Of a stretch of DNA of 64,000 bases, positions 43,169 through 51,015 are shown piece after piece. The stretch is from positions 1,165,747 through 1,229,746 of the forward strand of contig NZ_SLVP01000002.1 of NCBI RefSeq assembly GCF_004345425.1, in the 5' to 3' direction. The notes beneath the pieces were generated by a model. That model worked only from the letters and a program-made list of their open reading frames with translations. It did no database searches and was not told where the DNA came from. The translations under genes were made by a program, and so were the position numbers. Position 1 is the first letter of the stretch; the number at the start of each line of letters is the position of its first letter. Origin of the DNA: Paenibacillus sp. BK033 (GTDB lineage Bacteria > Bacillota > Bacilli > Paenibacillales > Paenibacillaceae).

Positions 43169-43960
43169 CTACATGTTTTGTGATACGAATAAATTTATCG
43201 TCAGCTCTTCCTCAAATCCATGTTTGCGGTAAATGGTCTGTCCCATCGAACTAGCCTGTAAAACGGCCAACGTTGCCCCCGCGGCCTGCATGTCGTGCAA
43301 AGCTTGACCTACGATCGCGCCGCCGATACCTCTTGCACGGAATTCCTTTAATGTCGCAACCATGTATAGGCCTGTCACTTCACCCGTGCGGAACGTCATA
43401 GCCGTTCCTGCGGGTTCATCATCCGAATAGGCCAGATAATACTGCATTCGTCCCTCCGGATCAAGTGCAAATGCTTGGGTAAAGCGTTTGGCCAATTCGT
43501 CCGGCAGGCTGTATTCTGCCACGAACACCCGCTTGAACCTCTCAAATTCTTCATCGCTTTGAACGATTACGATTTTTAATCCCGAACCATTAGCTTGGTT
43601 AATTGCTTTCTCTTTAAGATTAACCGCCATGCCGGACATGGTACCGCCAAATAGGAATCCGTTAGCTTTCAGCGTTTCGTTAACGACTTCGTCCTGCGTA
43701 TGGGAATAGGTATGCCAGACGCAAGTTGCGCCACGTTCCCGATAGGAATCGATAATGGTTTGCATCTGCCTGATTGCATTGAGCTTATCGTAATCATGCG
43801 CATTATAATGAAACACGCGATTAAAAATCGTTAACGGTAATGCAGATTCCATTCTTGCGCAGTTATCGTCACGAGAAAAAGTCGTGTAGGGACTGTTGCC
43901 GCTCAAGCGTTCAAACGTTTGGATCATGTTTTCCAAGATGGCTTCCTTTTTATTTATCAT
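43169..43960 (-). CDS. GNAT-family N-acetyltransferase
   Basis: A 263-residue protein. The C-terminal half (about 130-255) is a GNAT domain with the acetyl-CoA pyrophosphate-binding motif RARGIGGAIV and the closing QTIYRKHGFEEE segment. The N-terminal half has the degenerate GNAT-like fold seen in two-domain members. GGAGG and AAAGGG before the ATG at 43960 support the start. The gene is transcribed from a promoter with the same operator as the alpha/beta hydrolase, so it belongs to the inferred TetR regulon. The acyl acceptor is unknown; small-molecule detoxification or antibiotic modification are possibilities. Confidence 0.9.
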   Translation of the reverse strand: MINKKEAILENMIQTFERLSGNSPYTTFSRDDNCARMESALPLTIFNRVFHYNAHDYDKLNAIRQMQTIIDSYRERGATCVWHTYSHTQDEVVNETLKANGFLFGGTMSGMAVNLKEKAINQANGSGLKIVIVQSDEEFERFKRVFVAEYSLPDELAKRFTQAFALDPEGRMQYYLAYSDDEPAGTAMTFRTGEVTGLYMVATLKEFRARGIGGAIVGQALHDMQAAGATLAVLQASSMGQTIYRKHGFEEELTINLFVSQNM

Positions 43961-44074
43961 CTTCCCTTTCCCTCCTTAAGCCAAAACGTTGGACATAGTA
44001 AGGTATGTGGAATGCCGCGGCGGAGCGCTATCCCACTCTCCTCTTTGTTGTCGATTTTTCACCTGCGCAGGAAT

Positions 44075-44120
44075 GAGATCGATCATTCTCATAATAGGAG
44101 CTATTTCTACGTTCTGTCAA
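44075..44120 (-). promoter_or_regulatory. GNAT promoter with TetR-type operator
   Basis: Minus strand: TTGACA (44120-44115), 18 bases, TATTAT (44096-44091), then GAGAATGATCGATCTC (44090-44075). The promoter elements, spacing and operator equal those of the hydrolase promoter, and similarity continues downstream to GCGCAGGT. This implies duplication of a regulatory cassette. Confidence 0.82.
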
Positions 44121-44157
44121 CGGGTCTGCAATTAAAGGCGGCATAGACGAAAAGAAA

Positions 44158-44186
44158 CCACATGGAGTTGTTACACCCGCATGTGG
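44158..44186 (-). terminator. Intrinsic terminator after the GH29 gene
   Basis: CCACATG pairs with CATGTGG around a 15-base loop, followed on the minus strand by TTTCTTTT. Confidence 0.7.
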
Positions 44187-44235
44187 CACATGTATATTTT
44201 GCGTAATCACACTGAAGATAATTTAGATTGCAGCC

Positions 44236-45693
44236 TCAGTCAACATGAATTCGGAAGACTACGGGATACGGGCTGCGCACCTCTCTCGTTCGGATAACCA
44301 ACGCCTCTTCGGTCCTTTCCCATACCGGCTTCTCCTCAAACCCTAACGCATCGATTTCGCGGATGAGGCCGTGAAAAAGGTGCGCCCGCTCCTTCAACGT
44401 TTTGATCTTCACGATCCCATCATCCGGATAAGAGAGAACATGCGCATACAAAACGCTCCCCTTCATCGTGAACCGGATGTCTTCGCCGGTGAACAGCTTG
44501 GCCTTTCCGTCCGTGAACTGTCCTTCCTCCACTACCGTAGGCCCTTCGCCGAACGTTCGCCAGAATGTCGTGCCGTAGATCGCCTCACCATTCGTCTTCA
44601 GCCAGCCGCCGATATCGAGAAGAATGCGCCGGTCGCCTTCCGGAATCGTACCGTCGGCTTTGGGGCCAACATTGAGCAGCAGGTTGCCGTTCTTGCTCAC
44701 GACATCGACGAGATCCTGAATAATCTCTACCGAAGATTTGTAATCCATTCCCTCGACATGGCACCAAGAGTTTCGCGCCGCAGCGGTGTCGGTCTGCCAA
44801 TAGAACGGCTGCAGATCGGCGAACTGGCCTCGTTCGATATCAAGTACCGCGGAGCCGAACTTGAAAGCATCGTGCTTGTAATTGATAATGCCTTGATATC
44901 CCCATTCGGCTGCGCGATTGTAATAGTACGCGGCGAATTTCTTGAGATAAGGCTTAAAGGCTGCCGTATGAATCCACCAATCGAAATAAAAGATTCTAGG
45001 CTTGTAACGGTCGACCAGCTCGCAGCACCTCAGCAGCCAATCCTCCAAATATTCCTTGCTCGGCGGGGAACCGAACAAATCCTGATGATCCGGTTCCGGC
45101 ATCGAAGGCCAGTAGAAATCGCCGCATGCAAGCGGTTCGCGGATATCCGACTCGAAGGCTTTGCCATGCGACATGAAGAACCAATGCTCTGCCCGGTGAG
45201 ACGACACGGAAAACACTAACCCCCGTGCCTCAAATGCCGATTTGAGTTCGGCCAGCACATCTCGCTCCGGTCCCATCTCGAATGCGTTGAATCTGGACAC
45301 CTCGCTCTTGTACATCTGAAAGCCGTCATGATGTTCTGCAACCGGCATCACGTAGCGTGCTCCCGCTTGCTCGAACAATTCGGCCCACTCGTCCGCATGA
45401 AACTTCTCCGCCTTGAACATCGGGATAAAATCCTTGTAGCCGAATGTTTGATGGTCGCCGTACGTCGCGCGGTGATGATCAAATTCCCGCGTGCCTTGGA
45501 TGTACATATTACGCGGGTACCACTCATTGGCGAAAGCCGGTACGGCGTAAACGCCCCAGTGGATGAAAATGCCGAATTTCGCGTCCTTGTACCATTCGGG
45601 AACACGGAAACCGCTGAGCGAATCCCAGTCGTCGCTGAAGCTTCCCGATGCGACCTCCTCGTCAATCCGTTTTAAATATTCATTTCTATCCAT
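44236..45693 (-). CDS. GH29 alpha-L-fucosidase
   Basis: A 485-residue glycoside hydrolase family 29 enzyme that releases alpha-L-fucose with retention. The (beta/alpha)8 domain shows WYKDAKFGIFIHWGVYAVPA, EWYPRNMY, the PVAEHHDGFQMY loop and the likely nucleophile Asp in PRIFYFDWWIH. NGNLLLNVGPKADGTIPEG is the family's signature near the end of the barrel. A C-terminal beta-sandwich follows. There is no signal peptide, so it acts in the cytoplasm. AAGGAG seven bases before the ATG at 45693 fixes the start. It is divergent from an AraC regulator across about 120 bases, its likely activator. It fits trimming of imported fucosylated xyloglucan or pectin fragments. Confidence 0.95.
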   Translation of the reverse strand: MDRNEYLKRIDEEVASGSFSDDWDSLSGFRVPEWYKDAKFGIFIHWGVYAVPAFANEWYPRNMYIQGTREFDHHRATYGDHQTFGYKDFIPMFKAEKFHADEWAELFEQAGARYVMPVAEHHDGFQMYKSEVSRFNAFEMGPERDVLAELKSAFEARGLVFSVSSHRAEHWFFMSHGKAFESDIREPLACGDFYWPSMPEPDHQDLFGSPPSKEYLEDWLLRCCELVDRYKPRIFYFDWWIHTAAFKPYLKKFAAYYYNRAAEWGYQGIINYKHDAFKFGSAVLDIERGQFADLQPFYWQTDTAAARNSWCHVEGMDYKSSVEIIQDLVDVVSKNGNLLLNVGPKADGTIPEGDRRILLDIGGWLKTNGEAIYGTTFWRTFGEGPTVVEEGQFTDGKAKLFTGEDIRFTMKGSVLYAHVLSYPDDGIVKIKTLKERAHLFHGLIREIDALGFEEKPVWERTEEALVIRTREVRSPYPVVFRIHVD

Positions 45694-45816
45694 CCTTACA
45701 CTCCTTCCGCGTGTGCTATAATCCAATCATAGCGAGCCGTTATAGCTCGGGATACGGGTAAATGCGACGTCCATTAGGACAAAGATGTCGCAATAGCGCA
45801 GCTAGGAGGACAGCGG

Positions 45817-46755
45817 ATGGGGCATCCGATGATTCAATTAGATAATCTGGATCTTAAGATTATGCTTGGGAAGCTTGTGTTGAACGTACTCTATATAAAA
45901 TCCGGGTTCTTCTACCATTCCATGCCCGAACATCGTCACAGCAACGGCAGTTATGAGCTCCATTACATTCCGTCCGGCCACGGAAGCCTGGTTGCGGAAG
46001 GAAGAGAATTCCCGCTTTCGCCCGGCAGCTTGTACATGACCGGACCGGGTGTCAAGCACGAGCAGATTACGGATCCGTCAGACCCGATGTTCGAGTATTG
46101 CATTTTCTTCGAGGCGCTCCCGAGCGGCCGCCATCACCATGAACGGTTGCACGGAAGAAGCGGAGACGATTCCGAGGATGTCTGCGAAATCGCGCGATTA
46201 TTCTTGAACACGCCATTCTGGATTGGACAGGATAACCAGCAATTGCAGCTTGTCTTCGAGAAGCTGGCTTGGGAAATAAACGCCCGCGCGATAGGTTACC
46301 GGCGCTGCATAACGATTCTACTAGAGCAGACGGTCTTCGGACTGGTTCGGAATTATACGAACAATCGGCCAACGCTGCAGACTGAACCCTTGAAGACGTT
46401 GGACGATAAACGAATGGTGTTGATCGAGAACAACCTCTTGTACAACTATAAGCATATCACGATAAAAACGCTTGCCGGTCAGCTCGGCCTTAGCATCAGG
46501 CAGACCGAACGTGCGGTTCGCAAGCAATACGGAATGTCCCTGCGGGATAAGCTGCAAGAAGCCCGGCTGCAGGAAGCAGCTCGCTTGCTTGATGCAACCT
46601 TGCTCACGATTGGGGCAATAGCCGAACAAGTGGGATACCATACTCCCGAGTCGTTTACTTCGCATTTTAAAAAATGGCACGGAGTTACACCAAGCGCTTA
46701 TCGGGCACGGCTGGCAAGAACAAATCCCGTCTCTCCGGCAGAGGAAAATCGTTGA
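45817..46755 (+). CDS. AraC-family transcriptional regulator, divergent from GH29
   Basis: A 312-residue regulator with an N-terminal cupin (PEHRHSNGSYELHYIPSGHG, then FPLSPGSLYMTGPGVKHEQ) and a C-terminal AraC domain (IKTLAGQLGLSIRQTERAV; IGAIAEQVGYHTPESFTSHF). AGGAGG before the ATG supports the start. Its divergence from the fucosidase gene suggests it is the fucoside-responsive activator of that gene. A strong terminator separates it from the convergent ABC-F gene. Confidence 0.92.
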   Translation: MGHPMIQLDNLDLKIMLGKLVLNVLYIKSGFFYHSMPEHRHSNGSYELHYIPSGHGSLVAEGREFPLSPGSLYMTGPGVKHEQITDPSDPMFEYCIFFEALPSGRHHHERLHGRSGDDSEDVCEIARLFLNTPFWIGQDNQQLQLVFEKLAWEINARAIGYRRCITILLEQTVFGLVRNYTNNRPTLQTEPLKTLDDKRMVLIENNLLYNYKHITIKTLAGQLGLSIRQTERAVRKQYGMSLRDKLQEARLQEAARLLDATLLTIGAIAEQVGYHTPESFTSHFKKWHGVTPSAYRARLARTNPVSPAEENR

Positions 46756-46759
46756 AAGA

Positions 46760-46794
46760 AAGACAGCTGCCGATCGCTTGTCGGCAGCTGTCTT
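46760..46794 (+). terminator. Bidirectional intrinsic terminator
   Basis: AAGACAGCTGCCGA pairs exactly with TCGGCAGCTGTCTT around TCGCTTG, followed by GTTGTTTC. It lies between the AraC gene and the convergent ABC-F gene. Confidence 0.9.
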
Positions 46795-46828
46795 GTTGTT
46801 TCAAGGTATGCAACTCTCCATTGTATAA

Positions 46829-48307
46829 CTATAAAGTTACCGTTTTCGTTGCAACTTCCTCTTGAAACGTCCGGTCATGCTCAACAAATACCATGGTTGG
46901 CTGAAAGCTTTTAATAAGCTCTTCAATTTGCATTCGCGAATAAACATCAATAAAGTTTAGCGGTTCATCCCAAATATATAAATGAGCTTTCTCGCATAAA
47001 CTTTTAGCGATAAGCAGCTTTTTCTTTTGCCCGCCAGAATAGTGGGATATATCTTTTTCGAACTGGACACGGTCAAAATCCATCTTTCGGAGAATGGATT
47101 TAAATTTCGGCTCATCAATCTGATGTTCTTCAATAAAATCAGACAGCGTCCCCTTTAAATGAGAGGTATCTTGCTGCACGTAAGAAATGACAAGACCGGT
47201 ACCAAGGTTCAACGTACCTGTATGCCGGATTGGCATCCCTTGCATTAATTTTAGAATACTGCTTTTTCCGCTGCCATTCTTTCCTTCCAGCACGACTCGG
47301 TCTCCCGCTTCAACCTTAAAACTTATTGGTTTATTCACGAATTCACCATCATACCTAACGGACACGTCCGTTAACTGAAGGAGTTCCTTGGATTTGTATT
47401 CCAACGGCTCTAATTGCAAAGACTCCGTTTTTTCCACGTTTTTAAGCAGCGTTGACTTTTCTTCAATGGCTTTATTTTGCCTGGTCTCCAGGTTTTTTGC
47501 GCGCTTCATCATTTTTGCGGCTTTATGTCCTACAAACCCCTTATCCAATTTAGAACCCGAATTCGTTGTGCCATTTTTAGTGGCTTCCACTTGATTCGAC
47601 CAATTAGCGGAACGTTTCGAAGATTGTTGCAGCCTTCCAATATCCTTCTGCAAACGCTCATTCGTTTTTTCCTCATGCTCCTGCTGCCTGTCAAAATTCA
47701 GCTTCCAAGAGGAATAATTACCGCTTTGAACTTCTATATTCGCTCTGTTTATGGACAAGATATGGTCGACGCAGCCATCCAAAAAGTTCCTGTCATGCGA
47801 AATTAATATGAACCCTTTTTTGCTTTTTAAATATTTGGAAACCATCTTTCGAGCGTGGGTATCCAAATGATTGGTCGGCTCGTCAATCAATAAAAATTGC
47901 CCTTCGTTCAAGAAAAGCGCAGCCAGCAAAACCTTCGTTTGTTCCCCATTGGATAACGTTTCGAATGGCCTGTACATCACTTCGGCATCAACATCCAAAT
48001 ATGATATCTCCCGAAGAAACTCCCAATCCTCGGCTTGCGGACATATCTCTTCCAATATTTCATAGGTGAGCCTGCTTTTATCCTTAACCGGAAACGGAAA
48101 ATAATTGAATTCCACCGAAGAGACAATATGACCGCTATATTCATATTTCCCTAATAACAGATTGAAAAAGGTTGTTTTGCCTCGACCGTTGCGGCCGATA
48201 AAACCAAGCTTCCAATCCGTGTCTATTTGAAAGCTAACCTCTTCAAAAATAGGATCAAAGCTGCTGGGATATGAAAATGTCAGGTTCTGTACATGAATCA
48301 TTGACAT
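46829..48307 (-). CDS. Lsa-type ABC-F ribosomal protection protein
   Basis: A 492-residue soluble protein with two ATP-binding cassettes and no membrane domain. Cassette 1 has GRNGRGKTTFF, LSNGEQTK and LLIDEPTNHLD; cassette 2 has GKNGSGKSSIL, YSGGQKKK and YIWDEPLNFID. A long charged interdomain linker (about 205-295) reaches into the ribosome in this family. The pattern matches the Lsa group, which displaces lincosamides, streptogramin A and pleuromutilins from the peptidyl transferase centre. The start is the ATG at 48307 with GGAGG eight bases upstream; an open frame extends 18 codons further but lacks a site. The leader holds a 26-residue upstream frame and a terminator-like hairpin, so antibiotic-induced attenuation is likely. 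Actual resistance is not proven by sequence. Confidence 0.93.
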   Translation of the reverse strand: MSMIHVQNLTFSYPSSFDPIFEEVSFQIDTDWKLGFIGRNGRGKTTFFNLLLGKYEYSGHIVSSVEFNYFPFPVKDKSRLTYEILEEICPQAEDWEFLREISYLDVDAEVMYRPFETLSNGEQTKVLLAALFLNEGQFLLIDEPTNHLDTHARKMVSKYLKSKKGFILISHDRNFLDGCVDHILSINRANIEVQSGNYSSWKLNFDRQQEHEEKTNERLQKDIGRLQQSSKRSANWSNQVEATKNGTTNSGSKLDKGFVGHKAAKMMKRAKNLETRQNKAIEEKSTLLKNVEKTESLQLEPLEYKSKELLQLTDVSVRYDGEFVNKPISFKVEAGDRVVLEGKNGSGKSSILKLMQGMPIRHTGTLNLGTGLVISYVQQDTSHLKGTLSDFIEEHQIDEPKFKSILRKMDFDRVQFEKDISHYSGGQKKKLLIAKSLCEKAHLYIWDEPLNFIDVYSRMQIEELIKSFQPTMVFVEHDRTFQEEVATKTVTL

Positions 48308-48373
48308 GGTAAGTTCCTCCTTTTTATAAACACGTTGCTTCTTTATAAAAAGTCGGCGCATATCCGTCTATTC

Positions 48374-48454
48374 TCATTTGCTCCGTATAAGTTTGATGGA
48401 TACGATCCGACCTATACGGAGTAAATCATGCGTGACAACCGTGTCTGTACTCAT
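48374..48454 (-). CDS. Leader peptide (uORF) of the ABC-F gene
   Basis: A 26-codon frame beginning MSTDTVVTHDLLRIGRIVSI, preceded by GGAGG six bases before its ATG. It ends 66 bases before the ABC-F start. A 9-base inverted repeat (CTCCGTATA / TATACGGAG, 48381-48389 and 48413-48421) lies inside it. Small translated frames before antibiotic-resistance ABC-F genes commonly act as ribosome-stalling sensors. Confidence 0.65.
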   Translation of the reverse strand: MSTDTVVTHDLLRIGRIVSIKLIRSK

Positions 48455-48477
48455 ATTCAACCTCCTTTGTTTCTTGC

Positions 48478-48520
48478 GTAAAAATAAAGAGCCGCAAGAA
48501 AGTTACCTTTCTTGCAGCTC
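48478..48520 (-). promoter_or_regulatory. Attenuator-like hairpin in the ABC-F leader
   Basis: Minus-strand GAGCTGCAAGAAAG pairs with CTTTCTTGCGGCTC around GTAA, followed by TTTATTTTT. It lies upstream of the leader peptide and would terminate transcription unless disrupted. A second hairpin-like element (CCCGT/ACGGG) is at about 48547-48560. The region 48560-48780 is AT-rich promoter space with no gene that I can see. Confidence 0.75.
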
Positions 48521-48783
48521 AAATTAACGAAAACAAAATCCGCCCCGTTTCACGGGATCGATCCTATCATTTGAGTGAAAAGAAGTAAGTCGCCTTCTTG
48601 CTTAACTAGAATAAAACAACTGAAGTTATGTTTTATTATTCGTTTCATAGCAAGAAACATTACATTATCCTTTTCAACTCCCCTTGATTGTTAGACACAA
48701 TTCTAGCATACCAAGTTTCGCAGTTCAACTCGGCGGCATACAGGCATTATGATAATGCTCTCTTATAATCCTGTGTCGAGTCG

Positions 48784-48864
48784 ATTGGATTCGGAAGATA
48801 ACCCTTCCGATTACCGGCCCGTTATAAGGAGTGTCCGCTGACGGTAACTTCCGTTACGGAAACG
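48784..48864 (-). pseudogene. Remnant of a paralogue of the 1641-residue beta-helix gene
   Basis: 48784-48833 matches 23374-23424 (terminator side and last codons of the large gene, LLITGR then stop) with roughly 85% identity. 48835-48864 matches about 24127-24157 (start of its Big_2 domain, VTEVTVSG) almost perfectly. The intervening 700 bases are absent. The fused fragment is out of frame and has no start. It is a decayed scar, not a gene. Confidence 0.7.
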
Positions 48865-48880
48865 GACTTAACCATAGTAC

Positions 48881-48947
48881 TTGGCCGGCGGAATCAACGA
48901 TATGAAATTTCCCGCCCCCTATTCTTCCATTCTTCGTAAATCGAAGC
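48881..48947 (-). pseudogene. Possible remnant of a YesM kinase cache domain
   Basis: This stretch resembles 34515-34580 of the second YesM gene with one single-base indel. In two frames it reads SIYEEWKNRG and GKFHIVDSAGQVLW, against SIYEEGKNKG and GEFYIVDADGRII in the kinase. An alternative single-frame reading of about 45 codons without a start is also open across it, so the origin is not certain. Confidence 0.45.
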
Positions 48948-48994
48948 CCCAGGCGATGAAGCGACTCTTGGTAAAATCCCGGGTTCCATTCGCG

Positions 48995-50992
48995 TCAATC
49001 TGCAGGCGGAGCCGTTTTATTCCCGGTAAGCGCATTCATACCTGCCGACAGAACCTCCAGGATTCGGTCCACGTCATATACGCAGCCCTTCCAGGTGCCT
49101 CCGCTTACAGCCTGAAGCGCAGCCCACAACCGGGTATCGTCCGGCAGCGCAGGATCTTCAGCCAATTCGGGATGCTGCGGCCTGGAGGCCAGTATCAGGG
49201 TTCCTGCCTGTTCGTTCTCCGGCGCGTCGCCGCAGCCGACCATATGGATGGTGCCGTCCAACCGGCGCGTATCGATCCGGATGTCGATCCAGTCTCCGGT
49301 GCGCAGCCGGCCTACCGGTCCTCCGGCCAAAGCCTCCGGTCCGATATGACCGATACAGGCACCGGTGGATACACCGGAGAATCTGGCATCGGTCAGCAGG
49401 GTTACCTGCTTGCCGTAAGGCAGATGCTTCAGCGCCGAAGTAAGCTGATAGGTTTCTTCCATGCCCGTACCGGACGGCCCGCGGCCGATCAGCACCAACA
49501 CGTCGCCAGCCACGATCCCGCCCATCTTGATGGCACGAATGGCCGAGCGCTCGGTCGTAAACACTTTGGCTCTCCCGACATGCCGGAAAATACCGTTCTC
49601 GCCGATAACGGAAGGGTCAATGGCCGTCGATTTGATGACCGCCCCTTCCGGTGCCAGATTGCCGGTCGGGAACGTCACCGTTGAGGTAAGTCCCGCCTTT
49701 TTGGCTAGCTCGGGGCTGTATATGACACTGTCCGGATCGATCCCATCCTGCTCCAGCAAATAGCTGCGCATCCGACGGCGGCGCTCCGAGCCTTCCCACC
49801 AATCAAGCACCTCGCCTAGCGTTGATCCCGTCACGGTCAGTACCCGATCATCAATGACGCCGAGCCGCCTCAGATGCAGCATGACTTCCGGAACGCCGCC
49901 TGCCAGAAACACGCGGACGGTCGGATGGGGGATCGGCCCGTTAGGCAAGACGCTAACAAGCCGCGGAACGCTGCGGTTGATCGCGGTCCAGTCGTTTGCG
50001 TCCGGAACCGACAAGCCCGCGGCATGCGCGATTGCCGGGATATGGAGCAGCAGATTGGTGGAGCCGCCGAATGCGGCGTGGACGGCCATCGCGTTCCGGA
50101 TAGAGGCATCGGTCAGTATATGGGCCGACGCGATGCCCTGCTCCGCCATGGCAGCCGCGGCGCGCGCGGATTGGCGCGCCATCTCTTCCCAGACGGGTTG
50201 GCCGGAAGGAGCGAGCGCCGCATGGGGTACCGTCAAGCCCAGCGCCTCGGCCACGACCTGCGCCGTTCCCGCGGTGCCAAGGAATTGGCAGCCACCTCCC
50301 GGCGTAGCACAAGCGCGGCAGCCGAGGTCCGCCGCTTCCTCCAGGCTGAGCTCCCCATGGGCATACCTGGCGCCGATTGTCTGAATCTTGCCCGCATCCT
50401 CACCGGATGTCGGCGGCAGCGTTACGCCGCCGGGCACGATAATAACGGGGAGATCGCGCATGCTGGCTAGCGCCTGCATCATGGCCGGCAGCCCCTTGTC
50501 GCAGGTGGCCACCCCCATAACGGCGGAACGGGTAGGCAGCGAACGCACCAGCCTCCGAATCACAATCGCCGCATCGTTACGGTAAGGCAGCGAGTCAAAC
50601 ATCCCCGTTGTCCCCTGGCTGCGCCCGTCGCAAGGATCGCTGACATAGCCCGCGAACGGGATGTGACCCGCACGGGTCAGCTCGTCGGCAGCTGCCTTCA
50701 TAAGCATCCCGATTTCCCAATGCCCGGTATGATAGCCCAGCGCTGCGGGACTTCCATCCTCGTTCCGGATGCCGCCCATCGTCCCCATGATCAGCACCTG
50801 CTTCCCGCCGAGCTGGCTGGGGCTCCAGCCCATACCGACATTTTGCGTCAGCCCGAAGAGATCTCCGCTTGGCGCATGAAGCAAAAGGTCGGGCGTCAGC
50901 GGGAGCTTGCCCGCCGGCCCAGGCGCATGTGTCTTGATGGAGAAGAAGGCGCCTTCATCCCCGCCTAATACGGTTCGTAACTGCTCATTCAT
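48995..50992 (-). CDS. yjhG: D-xylonate dehydratase, YjhG/YagF family
   Basis: A 665-residue member of the IlvD/Edd dehydratase superfamily, closest in layout to the YjhG/YagF D-xylonate dehydratases (about 655 residues). It converts D-xylonate to 2-dehydro-3-deoxy-D-xylonate. The Fe-S cluster cysteines lie in [30 protein letters not shown] and [15 protein letters not shown]. The C-terminal swivelling domain contains [28 protein letters not shown] nine bases before the ATG supports the start. It is third in an operon with a FAH-family protein and an aldehyde dehydrogenase, which together complete the route to 2-oxoglutarate. The GC-rich base use is higher than in its neighbours and may reflect a separate origin. 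Other aldonates are possible substrates. Confidence 0.93.
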   Translation of the reverse strand: MNEQLRTVLGGDEGAFFSIKTHAPGPAGKLPLTPDLLLHAPSGDLFGLTQNVGMGWSPSQLGGKQVLIMGTMGGIRNEDGSPAALGYHTGHWEIGMLMKAAADELTRAGHIPFAGYVSDPCDGRSQGTTGMFDSLPYRNDAAIVIRRLVRSLPTRSAVMGVATCDKGLPAMMQALASMRDLPVIIVPGGVTLPPTSGEDAGKIQTIGARYAHGELSLEEAADLGCRACATPGGGCQFLGTAGTAQVVAEALGLTVPHAALAPSGQPVWEEMARQSARAAAAMAEQGIASAHILTDASIRNAMAVHAAFGGSTNLLLHIPAIAHAAGLSVPDANDWTAINRSVPRLVSVLPNGPIPHPTVRVFLAGGVPEVMLHLRRLGVIDDRVLTVTGSTLGEVLDWWEGSERRRRMRSYLLEQDGIDPDSVIYSPELAKKAGLTSTVTFPTGNLAPEGAVIKSTAIDPSVIGENGIFRHVGRAKVFTTERSAIRAIKMGGIVAGDVLVLIGRGPSGTGMEETYQLTSALKHLPYGKQVTLLTDARFSGVSTGACIGHIGPEALAGGPVGRLRTGDWIDIRIDTRRLDGTIHMVGCGDAPENEQAGTLILASRPQHPELAEDPALPDDTRLWAALQAVSGGTWKGCVYDVDRILEVLSAGMNALTGNKTAPPAD

Positions 50993-51015
50993 CCCGAATT
51001 GCCCCTCTCAAAGGC

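Noticed and set aside
48857..48985. A 45-codon minus-strand frame ending GKFHIVDSAGQVLWLSPFP
   Set aside because: It has a stop just upstream and no start codon. Similarity to the YesM cache region across a one-base indel makes a decayed fragment more likely than a gene.
49854..50470. Overlapping plus-strand frames of 176 and 198 codons across the dehydratase gene
   Set aside because: The GC-rich dehydratase gene leaves stops scarce on all frames. The real gene has all Fe-S cysteine motifs, and the antisense frames have low-complexity composition.
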